Shown here piece after piece: positions 1 through 10,430 of a stretch of 16,680 nt of DNA. Source of the DNA: Phoronis ovalis (taxonomy: Eukaryota; Phoronida; Phoronidae); the NCBI GenBank assembly GCA_028565635.1, contig JAOXYB010023114.1, positions 1 to 16,680 of the forward strand, read 5' to 3'. The translations under genes and the position numbers were made by a program. The first letter of the stretch is position 1. The number at the start of each line of letters is the position of its first letter. The notes under the pieces are model-generated. The model did not search any database. It saw only the letters and a program-made list of their open reading frames with translations, and was not told the DNA's origin.

Positions 1-1242
1 ATATGTATATATCTAAAGGGGATTTTAGTAGATTTTATATTTTTCAAGCTCCAAATACTGAAGCTGTACATATTTGTTTTTTGTTACCTTGGAAACACTT
101 ATTTCTTGTAAAAACAATTCCTGCTGCTTAAAATATTATTGATTAAGGTGGTAGATATTTTGGACCGTGTTGGTTGGATACTGTTGACCATAACATGTCA
201 TGACTGATTAGAACCTCATATTTATGCATAGATTTTATTAGTTCCTTCACATATAAACCTGTAAAGCCTTATACTACAACTTCCTCTAATTTTCTAAATC
301 AAGTGAAGAGTCAGACAAGTAAAAGTATACATTTTTGAAAAGGTTGTATATTAAAGTTTACAAATCGAAAAGACAAAATGTTGAAAACAATTTTCAGGAT
401 TTGATATGCAGTCATTTTAGTTTCTAACTTTTTGGAGGACACGATTTTACTGATTTAAAAACTTCCGAAACACAGTTTTGTTGCAAAGCTCGATTGTGCA
501 ATTTAAAATTTGTAAGTTGAGGTTTTTCTTCTTCTATCTTTTAGAAACTTTTATTTTTAAAAATACATTTTTTCCACAAAATGTTTTTTTTATCAGGTCA
601 TGTGATTAAAACTATTATGCTACTCAAACACAAACATTTCGAACAGGTTCAGACATTTTCCTCTCAAATCCATTTGGGATTGTTGTGTGAAGGAGTATCC
701 GACTTTCAGTAACCAGTTTTGCTAAACCTACCCAAACTGGCTTGAATTTATATTTGATATTCATAGTGAGAAGCTGACTAAACAACATAGGAAATAGCAG
801 ACATGTAAAAATCCAATTTTTCAAACCAGTTTGATTTTTTTTGTGTGAATAGGGTATATATAAAGCCAATGATTTATAAGTTTTGAGCATTACCTTTTTA
901 AAAATGTATGCTCTGTTTGCCTCTCATTGTCTTCATTTTAATTAGTAAACTTAGGTCAAAATACAGGGCTAACAAAAAAAACAACATTATTATAGTGTGA
1001 TAAAAATATTTCAGAGTTTACAGTAGCAAGATTTACGACTCAATTCTCTTTTGAAGATCACCTGGAATACAGCCAAGTAGTACAGCAGCTGATAACAGGA
1101 ATGTATTGTAGATATTACAGTAAATAAACACAGAATTCTTCTCCTAAAGGTTGCCTACAAATAATTGCTCAAAAACACTGTTGTATCAAAATATTATGCA
1201 TGATGAGTTCTACTGCATTATTTTCTCATTTACAAACAATAA
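1..1242. other. AT-rich intergenic or intronic DNA with no recognised feature
   Basis: The stretch is AT-rich with frequent T and A runs and stop codons in all frames. A short open frame on the - strand (624-890) has no domain, no coding-like composition and no splice context, so it is not called. I see no repeat longer than about a dozen bases and no RNA gene here. Confidence 0.5.
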
Positions 1243-1410
1243 ACATTCTCAGTAAACAACAGATGGAAAGAACTGCCTGATTATCTGAAGGATGGGTCTA
1301 TCTCCAGCTATGTTTCAGTAAATAAGGGAGCTATTTGGCCACTTTATAGTAATTTTAATACTGCAGATGAGATTTTGCAACAGGTCCCTAAAACTGCTAT
1401 AGTTTATTAA
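1243..1410 (+). other. Possible exon or coding relic: 55-codon open frame ending in TAA
   Basis: A + strand frame is open from just after a TAA at 1240-1242 to a TAA at 1408-1410. Unlike the surrounding AT-rich DNA, it reads like protein: mixed polar and hydrophobic residues, with tryptophans, prolines and acidic residues (for example RWKELPDYLKDGS and GAIWPLYSNF). A weak splice acceptor (CATTCTCAG, AG at 1251-1252) sits at the left edge, which would make it a terminal exon running to the TAA. An internal donor-like GT at 1384 is poor. No family is recognised and there is no suitable start codon in frame. It could be the last exon of an upstream gene, a transposon-derived relic, or chance. 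It lies 1.4 kb upstream of TIMP exon 1 on the same strand. Confidence 0.2.
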
Positions 1411-1904
1411 CATACAATTTTTTAATTAGACCAAATTTCAAAAATTACTTTGAAAACAAAATTTAAAAATAGTTACTGAAAATATCTATATTAACTTGAC
1501 CAGGAAAGTCTAGGAGTGTACTTCCAATCTCATCCCACTTCCAGCAATCAAATGTGGATGTTCTCAGCATGGGGTCAAACATACCTACAGGCATCAGTGT
1601 AGGTGCAAGGTGTGGCAATTGAGCATATGTCCGTTTTGCAGGTAAACATTAGGAAATGCAATGGAGATTTATCAATTTGTCTATGTTTCAAGTCTTAAAA
1701 TATAAAGAAACATTGTTTTGTAAAAGATTTTTCATTTTAATTGCAATTTACAATGATTTATCAATTATATAATGAAACAACACACATGAATCAGCAACAC
1801 GTGTTTTCTTACCAAACAAGGTTGTTTTTAAAAACAACAATTGACAGAGTATCACAAATTATGTTTTAAAAATACTATTGAACAAAATCAATCAGATATA
1901 AAGA
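1411..1904. other. AT-rich DNA with no recognised feature
   Basis: No open frame of note, no RNA gene and no clear repeat was seen. The stretch separates the coding-like frame on the left from the local repeat block on the right. Confidence 0.45.
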
Positions 1905-2542
1905 GTCTTTTATCTGGGCTAAAATTGCCTGGGTGGGTTCTAAGTGTATATAGTTGGTATATAGTGATGTGCTACTGGTTCGGGGTATCTTTTTTGACAA
2001 ATTTTTAGTATATTTCGGCGGGGTACCTTTTACACTCCTGAGATATATATTTTGGGATTGGTGTTTGAGGTTTGGTCAAGAACTCTTTTGGAAAGGTAAC
2101 TTTTGTGTCAGAAAATAGTGTATAATATTTATCAAAACAATAACATTAATTTTCTACTACATTAATAAAAACTGAACTAAATTTTTTTTAAACTGCGAAC
2201 CAGATCTGCAATATATTTACTTATCTGATTTCTGCAGTCACTTTTCTTTACCACTAGTACATCCAGTATTTTGTGCTCAGATACATTATATTTTGGGACC
2301 CAACATTTTTGTATAGTTTTGATAAACTTAAATTTTTCCCCTGATGACACACACCCCAAAATACAATCAAGAAAATCCCTCAGGTAAAACGGACACTGAA
2401 TCATTATGATTATTCAGTATTTTGGCTCTTCTACGCAAAAATCTACATCTTTTGTATAGAACAATCAAAGATAAACTGTCTTTTATCTGGGCTACAACTT
2501 ATCTGTAGAATTATCATTACTCCAGTATTTCGGCTTTTCTAC
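1905..2542. repeat. Diverged local direct repeats
   Basis: Two pairs of short direct repeats are visible. GTCTTTTATCTGGGCTA occurs exactly at 1905-1921 and 2478-2494. CAGTATTTTGGCTCTTCTAC at 2415-2434 recurs at 2523-2542 with two mismatches, 108 bp apart, and its flanks (a TTATNATTA-type run before and a TTTGTATA-type run after) also match. A 13-base CGGGGTAYCTTTT repeat occurs at 1981-1993 and 2019-2031. The pattern suggests old, decayed local duplication or pieces of a dispersed element. No terminal inverted repeats or target-site duplications are evident. Confidence 0.5.
2177..2404 (-). CDS. Small hypothetical ORF on the - strand, 75 codons, doubtful
   Basis: An ATG-to-TAG frame on the - strand encodes 75 residues, starting MIQCPFYLRDFLDC and ending in a basic SLKKI. 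The composition is better than the usual AT-rich noise: four cysteines, a tryptophan, and charged helical-looking stretches such as KKSDCRNQISKYIADLVRS. A TGA lies four codons upstream in frame, so the ORF would be complete without an intron. No domain, signal peptide or membrane segment is seen, and I recognise no family. It sits antisense to and just upstream of the TIMP promoter, between the local direct repeats, so it may be part of a decayed mobile element. Chance remains a real possibility. Confidence 0.15.
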   Translation of the reverse strand: MIQCPFYLRDFLDCILGCVSSGEKFKFIKTIQKCWVPKYNVSEHKILDVLVVKKSDCRNQISKYIADLVRSLKKI

Positions 2543-2651
2543 AATTTTTAATTTGTATACTAATACACATATGTAGGAAATTATTAATCTTCTGGGATCA
2601 AATCACATGTTCTTTAGGAATATGTATATTTATTGCAAAAACAGTCTAGTT

Positions 2652-2660
2652 TATAAAAAG
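2652..2660 (+). promoter_or_regulatory. TATA box of the TIMP gene (predicted)
   Basis: TATAAAAAG is a near-ideal TATA box placed 145 bp before the chosen TIMP start codon. By usual spacing, transcription would begin around 2680-2692, giving a 5' UTR of about 115-125 nt. Possible upstream ATGs lie at 2682 and 2690, each opening only a very short frame closed by TGA at 2691 and TAA at 2723. In AT-rich DNA a TATA match can arise by chance, so the position relative to the exon is the main support. Confidence 0.4.
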
Positions 2661-2804
2661 GTATAATCTAAGTAGCTTTTAATGATCAGATGAGGGAAAA
2701 GCATGATCATTACGGTAGGATATAATATAGGTCATGTAGAGATAATTAGGTCAAGATCAGTTGTTAAATATCCCAGTTCTGAAGTGTTAGCATCATTTAT
2801 AGAC

Positions 2805-2928
2805 ATGGAGTGGACAAATACATTTCTCACAGTTCTTGGAATATTCTTATACATCACCAAGGCAACAGCAGATGCCTGTACATGTGTCTCATCACATCCA
2901 CAAGACAGTTTCTGTAAATCAGATTTTG
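2805..2928 (+). CDS. Tissue inhibitor of metalloproteinases (TIMP), first coding exon (partial gene)
   Basis: Predicted secreted inhibitor of matrix metalloproteinases and related metzincins, acting in the extracellular matrix. The exon encodes 41 codons plus one base. Residues 1-24 form a signal peptide: short polar start, hydrophobic core FLTVLGIFLYI, and cleavage after ATADA. Mature Cys1 is residue 25 (codon at 2877). The mature start CTCVSSHPQDSFCKSDF has the TIMP spacing of Cys1, Cys3 and Cys13, with HPQ and FC between. In known TIMPs, Cys1 chelates the protease zinc, residue 2 (Thr here, as in TIMP-1 and TIMP-3) enters the S1' pocket, and Cys1, 3 and 13 pair with cysteines in later exons. 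The exon ends in phase 1 at the consensus donor GTAAGT (2929-2934), so residue 42 is split. The start at 2805 is chosen because it directly precedes the signal peptide and has G at -3 and +4. An in-frame ATG at 2703 would add 34 residues and bury the signal. Later exons, with the rest of the netrin-like fold and the C-terminal domain, were not found. Assignment to TIMP is firm; the subtype is not. Confidence 0.88.
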
Positions 2929-3134
2929 GTAAGTCCAAACATTTTTTTCTGTATTATTATTTTTGTTCAAAATTTTGTGAAAATATGTGTACACAAAAAT
3001 ATTTCAACGTCAGATTTAAAAATCATGATTTATTATTATTTAATACGGCTTGGCTTTTCAGGAAATCAGATTATAATAAAATTGTTCAACTAACAAACAA
3101 TGTCCTTTTTTATTTAAATTTCTCCACTCCACGT

Positions 3135-6100
3135 TTCTAGGAAAATATAACATTAACCTATTTTTTTGGATAAAATTACTTTTTAATATAATTACAGTAT
3201 AAATGAATTTTACTGTTCCAATTTAAAATCCGTTGCCTGCTATTATTAATTATAACATTTGAGTTTTACTGAATTACTTTCACATTGTGATTTCTTAAAA
3301 ATTCAGGGATTTTTTCATACTAATTTTATTATTCGTGGCCAAAATATTTACAAAATTAATTAAATATTTAAACTATCCAAACATAAGTAGGCTAGAATCT
3401 ACTTGATATCTGTTCTCATTACTTAAATCTTTTCTTGATGCTATTTATTTTAAAGTAAATTATGTAGTGTTTTCTTAACTAAAAGAATTCCAAAAACAAT
3501 TGAAATCCAAAAAAAAGCATAATTTTAATATTTACATCTCCCATCTAATGGCAAGCTTTGATTTTTTTTATGTTTCCCACATAATATTTTTAAGACTCCA
3601 GCCTAATATTCTCACCCCACCGATTGTACTGAATAGGTACATTTATTTCAAGAACTAGAGCAAACACCTTTTCTATGTAGTGTTGCCATCGCCTGTTTAA
3701 CATATTCCTACCTAAATCATTCCTGAGTGAAAGAGCTTATTCATGTTACTAATAATCTTATGAATGCCAAAACAAATCTCTGGATCTAATGATGACCACT
3801 AGTCTATATGTAAGTAACCTCCTATCACATGACTTCTAATTTTTTATATCACTCATAACAATATTCTATTATTTCCCCCAAAACAAACATGTCAAAATAA
3901 AACTTACTGTAATAGAACGAACGTTGACTTGATGTTGAGATTCTGATAAAAATGACTACTATATTTTTTATGATGTTAAAGGAGCTCCCTTTTTGTTATC
4001 AATTTTATATGCATGCATGCTTACAAAAGATACAGGAAATTGTTTATTTTGTGACATGTGAACCAGGTATATTTTTTTCATAATTTACCCAAGAGTGGTC
4101 ACGTTGAAGTAATTTTATAAGGAACACCTTGAACTTAGTGGTTACAACAAAAATGTGTACAATTATCAACTAGGGAGAGTAATTATTTCATTATGCAGTA
4201 ACACCAGATCACATCATGCCAACAGAACCACTATTGTTTGTGTGGCTTTTTTATTTGAAATTCAACTCTGTGATCACCTGGCTTATGACCTAGGTTTTCA
4301 GCAGTAAAATCACCTTCATAAAATTCTGGCCTTGAAATTTGAACAAAATCTGACAGCAACCAAGTCAATTAAACAATTTAATTTTGTTAATGCTTAAATG
4401 ATTAAGTATAAAAATGTAATTATTTAAAAAAAATTAGATCACTTACAAAACAAAAGGTCGCCAAAAACGCTTATGTAATACAGGCTGACAAAAAATAAAT
4501 ACACCTTAGTTTTCCTTCTCATTAGTGCTACATTTGCACCCGAAATTAATCAAGAATGGTTTGTGGTTTTAGCATATTTTATAAATATATAACTAGTTTT
4601 ATTATTAATACAAATGCTAAAACAGAGACTTAGCAGTCTAAAAATGTTAGTGTTCCTTTCATTTTGTCAGGTTAATACTGATGAAAATTGCATTTTAACA
4701 AAAAAATATTAGTGAAAAGACAAAAGTCTGTCAATTTAAACACATGACATTATTTCCTGTGGCATACTTGTTGTGCATTCATGAGTTAATGAATATCTTG
4801 CTGAACAAAATAGTATGACACTCCTTACATGAGGCAATGTGACATAAGTGACACATTTTGTAAGGAAAAAATGCGGAAACAATGATTCTGACCAGTCATG
4901 CAATGCCAGTTATTATTTACAATAAAAATCTCATTGAGCTTAAATCTGAATCATGCACAGCTGGATGAGCAAGTAATTCATGAATGAACTATAAGATATC
5001 CTACCAAATATAAAAAAAACAACTAAAAATGACTTAATTTCCAAGAAACTTCAACAAATTCTCAGAATTATGGTACATTTAAAAGCATTAATTCTTAATG
5101 AACATGACACATTATTAGTTAATGACATGAAACAATAAAGAAAATTTAATAGATTTTGTAAAATAATTGAAAGAAAATTGGAAAACAGTCATGTGGAAAT
5201 CCAGGGAAACACAGTGTTTTAATTAACAAATATTTATCATGGGTTTTCTATCCTCCTTGCACATAACTATGCATGAATCAAACATTCTTCTTCGGGATAT
5301 TTTCATAAAACCTTTTCAAAATTAAAAACAATTTTAACAAGTATTTGTGTTATGTTTCTGTACTCCAACGCAGGCATCAACTAAATAGCTGAAGAGAATT
5401 TAATTTACTTGGGGATATTATTGTTTAATAATATCATACTGCATAGCATAGGTGAATGAAAAAAACCCGGCAATATCGCACATCAAAGAAATTCCAAGCT
5501 ACAAATAATAATGAAAATATGGATCTCTAATTCGTGTAAAGGTTAAACAACTACTATGTTTTCACAAAATATTATAAACTTCATATTCCAGAACCAAATA
5601 TATTTTTTCATAATACCAAATATGTATAAGAAGTCACTCAGGTTAAATTTTAAATATCCTGAATAGGTATCGATCAATTTTTGATCGGTAATCTATTTTC
5701 TAATTTGCTCTTTTTTTTCATTTTTATCAAGAAAGTGAAGTTTTAAATATGATTTATTAATATGTACATACAAGTAATCGTTTAAATTTTATGGTAAATT
5801 TTATTATAGGTACTAGATTTATTAGTCCCATGTTTTAGTATTAATAAAATTTATGTCCCACCTGGTTAAATAAATTGCCAAAGATGATAAAAACTTGGGG
5901 GAGATTGCACAGATTAGACAATTGTTGATATCCAGTACTGAAACTAGATTAAAAATCTGGAACAAAAAAAATCACCTATTACAAATAATTTAAAAAAGCT
6001 CCAGTTCAGAATATACTAAATCTATCTCTGCTTTGAGGTATAACAATAAATATAACAAACCTGTCCAGTCATTGAATACAGACATATCATATAAAATGGT

Positions 6101-7150
6101 GGACAAATTACATTTTTTGTGCAACTCAAAACGTAAACAGATGTGTCTGGTAGATACAAGGAATTAATTAATCCACTACATATAATAAGACCTATAAGCG
6201 CATTATATCTCATGCATATACTAAATATATTCAAAGTATTCTGTGTGAAAAGTTTGATTTTCAGCAAATTTAGACTTTAGTTCGAACCATTATGTACTGC
6301 TGCCCTTACCTAAAGAAATCACTGTCCTTGTTAAAATTGTTAAATATTTTAAAGCTCAATCAGAACACAGAACACAAAATCCCTAGCAAAATCAGATATT
6401 ATTTGCTATTTTGTGAAATGATGCAGTACATTGTGCAACAATAACCAAGGACAACTTGTTATTTTTGTCCATTATAGTGATTTTTAAGTGGGTGGATATT
6501 CAATACAGAACTAAGGTATATGACCTGGCTAAAGAAATATTTTACTTCTTGAAAACAAGTTAAAATAATATTTATCTAGTATATGTACAAATTACATAAA
6601 TTCAATGGCCATAAAGGAGATCAAGTTTTCTTATCTTTTCACCTAAAATCCTAGTGACTTACTTTGTTCAAATATGTTTTACTAAATGTGCCGTTATACT
6701 AAAAAAAATCAAATGCCAGGAATATGTTATTTTATAGACAAATGCTATGTTGCAAGTTTCAATACTGCACTTTGATGAACTGAATCTGTGTAAAGATAAC
6801 ATTTAAATATCAATTTTAATTCTAACAGAATATAGTTACAAACGAGACTCGCCAGTTATTTTCTATTTAAAATGCTTGTAATGCTTTTATCAAATTTTAA
6901 TCAGTGTTGGATTTTATTTCTATCCTAAACCTAGCACTATACCTTGTATAATAACATCATTTTAAAATTGTTTTGACAATTCAGGGGAAAACATTGACAT
7001 TTTATTTGTCAATTTCTGCTTGAAAGGCAATTGCTTTTGTACTCTTCTGAACATTTCCCTAGTTGAGATATTTGGTATGTAGGTTTTTCATAGTGCATGC
7101 AGACATAAATATGGATTAGCTACAACATCTGTGTAAGAAGCAGCAATTTA
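3135..7150. other. Long AT-rich non-coding stretch
   Basis: This is A/T-run-rich DNA with dense stops on both strands, consistent with intron. Small local structures are present, such as an alternating ATGCATGCATGC run near 4010 and a 7-bp inverted repeat CGATCAA/TTGATCG with a 3-base loop at 5671-5687. A short open frame on the - strand (6022-6267) looks like noise. No transposase, reverse transcriptase or RNA gene signature was seen. Confidence 0.5.
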
Positions 7151-10100
7151 GACCAGAAATGGTATATTTACAGCCATGTGTAATGTGCCTGAAGCTAAAA
7201 TATGGTCCACACATATTTTGTTGTGCTCACAAACTATTACAAGCGGATATATCTCATTGTCGCTGAACTTTCTAAACTAAAAGCCTAACTGTAATGTATA
7301 ACAAATGATATTAATTTTTATTCCGAAATTAGCCACTGTGAAACTGCCAGTAGGCAAAAAGAGGTTGTTCACCCTAGATTAAACTACAAGAGGATTATGG
7401 AGTTCAGCAAAATTTACATTTGTCCTGGATTTGTGTAGGTAACAAGAGTACTGCAGACCAGCTAAATTTCACAAGAACCCTACATGTAAAATAACCTAAC
7501 CAGAATTTATAATTACATGACAATATTATTACATAAGTATTTTAATGCTACTTGTTTACTTGTTAAGTGATCTTTAATCCATGTCTAGACCACTCATTGT
7601 CAGTAGGGGGATAAGGCACATTTGTTTGATTTGCTTTATGTAAGAGTTTTGTTTCTCTTACACCTGATACCTCATGGACATGACAGAAACTGAGTAATCT
7701 GACAGGTAGCTGAGCATTCAATCCCAGCATTCCATAACATGCAGAGTTTGTTCAACAGTTCACCTTTGAAATTTTCTTTACTATCATATCAGCATCTTAA
7801 GGCACAACTGACAATGTAATATTATATTGGATTGAAATAATTTGATACAGTATAATTATCATATTCATTTGCTGAAAACAGTATCTAAACCCCCCCAGAT
7901 CTTAAGGGCCTCCTGATGTGACAATAAGGAAAATACTTTTGTTTGTAGTATCTAAAAGACAAGTAATAGTGTGTGACATTAAGGAAAGTGTTTGTTAATC
8001 CAACAGTTCATGGAGAATATGAATGTAGTTTCCTGTCAATTTAAATGTGCAGACGACAGATTTTTTTTTACACTTTTTATAAAAGTAAAATTTAGCATCA
8101 CCTGGGATGTATTAAAAAGCTTTGGAAATGATTGTTTCCCATGCTAACTTAATACCATCAGTTTGACGCCTCAAGTCATACAGAGTAAATATGATTTATC
8201 TGGTCCTTGTTTAGTTATAATTCCATTATATTCTTTGAGAAAACAAAGTTTAATTATAGGTCAAGTTCAAATTAATTTTCAAACAACTTTTTAAATTGAA
8301 TTTTTTTAATGAAAACTTTAAAAAGACAAGGAAGTAAATCGTGTGATGAGAGAAATCTATTTTAACTAATATTCCACAAACATAATATGCCAGTTCAGAG
8401 GTTTCTATTTTTTTATGCTAAATTATCACAAAGATATATATTTGACTGAGGAATGAATATATTATTGTGAAGTAGGCAACATTTATTCCAACTATGATAA
8501 GAATGCAATGGTTCAGTATTTTTCCAACTGCGGAATATGTGGATAATTTAGACCCTGTGAAAATAATTAAACAAGGTACTAAAATAGCAAAATCTGCAGT
8601 AACTATTCATGACTACCTATATAGCTTCTCTTTGAAATCGATTTCTTGAAATTTGACAATGCTAAATATGTACTGACACCTCCCGAATTAAACATAAACA
8701 TAAAAGAAGTATGGAAATTATCTAAAACATCTGAGCAAAGAGATTTTGAAGATTCACAACCTAAAGCTTGCTTTTAAAAAAATGTTTGTAACATGCCGGA
8801 TGATACTGTAACTATATTTTACTTTAACAAAAACTGACCATTTAAACATTTTTGCTGCATAAACACTTGGCACATTTTGTGAATAAATACTATATATGGG
8901 GAAAACTAAAGGATCCTTTATCAAAGAGAAATTGGCATGGAGGATTGGGTCAGCCTTGTCTACAGTTATATCAAATATAAAACTAAATTGCATATCTGGT
9001 CAAGATAGTCAACCATTATCTTAAGAATATCAAAAAAATCTACCTGCAGTTTTATTGTACTTGACAGCATCATGTGTATAATTTTGGCATTAATAAAATC
9101 ATTACAAACTTATTAGGTAACATTATAACATTTTCCTAAATATCTCCTAAAATTGCTATTAAAAACATCCACACATAATGCATTATTATGTAACAGCTTG
9201 TAAAGCAAAAAATTATTGCAGATGTAAATGTCTAAAACTTTGGGCAAGGCATTATCATTTTCTAACTATTTCATGTAGCCCTTTTTTCGTATTTCCAATG
9301 TTAGGAGAAAAAAGAATATCAGTTAAAATGAATGAAATATTCAGAATTAGATTTTATAAATTTAAGATGTTTTAATAACAGGTAGGTAGTATCTCAAAAA
9401 GATTAAGAGGGTGATAAAGTTTTTGTGTCCGCAGGCATCTCCTAAAAGGTAAAAGTCCACAGTAATTATTAACAAGAAGAAACATAGCTAAACCTTTAAA
9501 AAATTCCTGTAATACAAAATTTTTACATAATCGTAGCAATTATGTAGTTATTTAATGTCATCCAAATGGAATTATTTTAATATAATCTGATAAAATAATC
9601 TTAAGGTGCCATATTTTCTTCTTGTGGAAATAAAAGTTGATACATGAATGGTTCTATGGAAATATAAAAATAGGTTGTGCACCATTAAAATTGGTACATT
9701 TACATATTTAAAATAAAAATCTTTTTAATGTTCTATGTCCCCCATCTTTAAAAATAGCCAGAGGAAATAGTAAGTACACCAAATAGTTTGCTTAGCTCTT
9801 AAAACAGTTTAAAAATACATGCAAAGTGAAGTTTTATCTTAACAAAAGTAATCAAATTGGATAATAAATCCTAGAGATAAAGCTGTGTGGCCATTCAAGG
9901 AACAATCATGTAAAACCTGGAAATTTTTCCACTAGTAATTTATCTACTTTTTTTAATTCAAACAACATTTGAAATAATATCCATTTACATGTGAAGCTTT
10001 CTGAGTTTCATTTCTTTAGTGTGTGTTGAGTTATTATTGTGGAGCTACTAAGAAGTTTGTTTAAAATAATTAAAGAATTTTGGGATTTTTGCTTGACGAT

Positions 10101-10386
10101 ACAAATAGATATAAATAAAATTAGAATGAACAAAAGCACAAAATTGTGGTCTTCAAGCTGGTTTATGATGTGAAAAGGACAAAAAGTAGTTTTAAAATTG
10201 TACTTTGCAAATGTTTTAAAAATTATTAACAAATTCAAATTAGAAACAAACGGATGTCCAAAAATAGATATTTTTCGACAAAAAACTTGGAATAACTCTT
10301 CCAATGATTGAATTGAAGTAATAGATGTAACCTGATAATCAAATTATAATGGCTTACTAACTACTCACCTACATCATTACATAAAA
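7151..10386. other. Long AT-rich non-coding stretch
   Basis: Intron-like sequence. A 42-codon + strand frame around 7156-7281 (containing MCNVPEAKIWSTHILL) is mildly coding-like but lacks splice support. A C-run (seven or eight C) near 7890 begins a short GC-richer patch. Open frames at 8754-8993 (-), 9178-9375 (+) and 10008-10304 (-) have AT-driven composition (F, I, K, L, N, S, Y) and no family signature, so they are not called as genes. Confidence 0.5.
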
Positions 10387-10390
10387 GTAT

Positions 10391-10430
10391 CTGGGGGGAC
10401 GGGCTATACTCCCGGGGCTGGTGCTGCCCT
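10391..10430. other. Isolated G/C-rich patch, possible remnant of a repeat element end
   Basis: Forty bases starting CTGGGGGGACGGGC and continuing through CCCGGGGC and GGTGCTGCCC stand out sharply from DNA that is otherwise about 70% AT. Runs of G next to a CCCGGG core resemble the G-run heads of the repeat elements near 14280, 15465 and 16330, so this may be a truncated end of a similar element. No internal unit array follows it here. Confidence 0.35.

Noticed and set aside
624-890. 88-codon open frame on the - strand
   Set aside because: Composition follows the AT-rich background, and there is no domain, splice or repeat context.
2703-2804. In-frame upstream ATG giving a 34-residue N-terminal extension to the TIMP
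   Set aside because: It would place the signal peptide internally. The ATG at 2805 directly precedes the signal and has G at -3 and +4. The 2703-2804 segment is better read as 5' UTR.
2732-2938. Open frame on the - strand across the TIMP exon
   Set aside because: Shadow of the real exon in another frame, with no family signature.
2929-3140. Continuation of the TIMP frame past 2928 to a stop near 3140
   Set aside because: The sequence turns AT-rich and loses TIMP similarity exactly at a consensus GTAAGT donor, so it is intron read-through.
3125-3200. TTTCTAG acceptor followed by a phase-compatible frame as TIMP exon 2
   Set aside because: The resulting peptide is AT-driven and shows no TIMP residues.
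6022-6267. 81-codon open frame on the - strand
   Set aside because: No recognised domain. The frequent I, L, Y, C and S residues are expected from AT-rich noise.
6279-6290. GGTTCGAAC on the - strand as a tRNA or SINE B box
   Set aside because: No matching A box at the right distance and no cloverleaf stems could be formed.
8754-8993. 79-codon open frame on the - strand
   Set aside because: Hydrophobic and aromatic composition typical of AT-rich DNA, with no motif.
10008-10304. 98-codon open frame on the - strand with a hydrophobic stretch
   Set aside because: Dominated by F, I, K, L, N and S codons. The membrane-like segment is what translated T-runs give. No conservation evidence is available.
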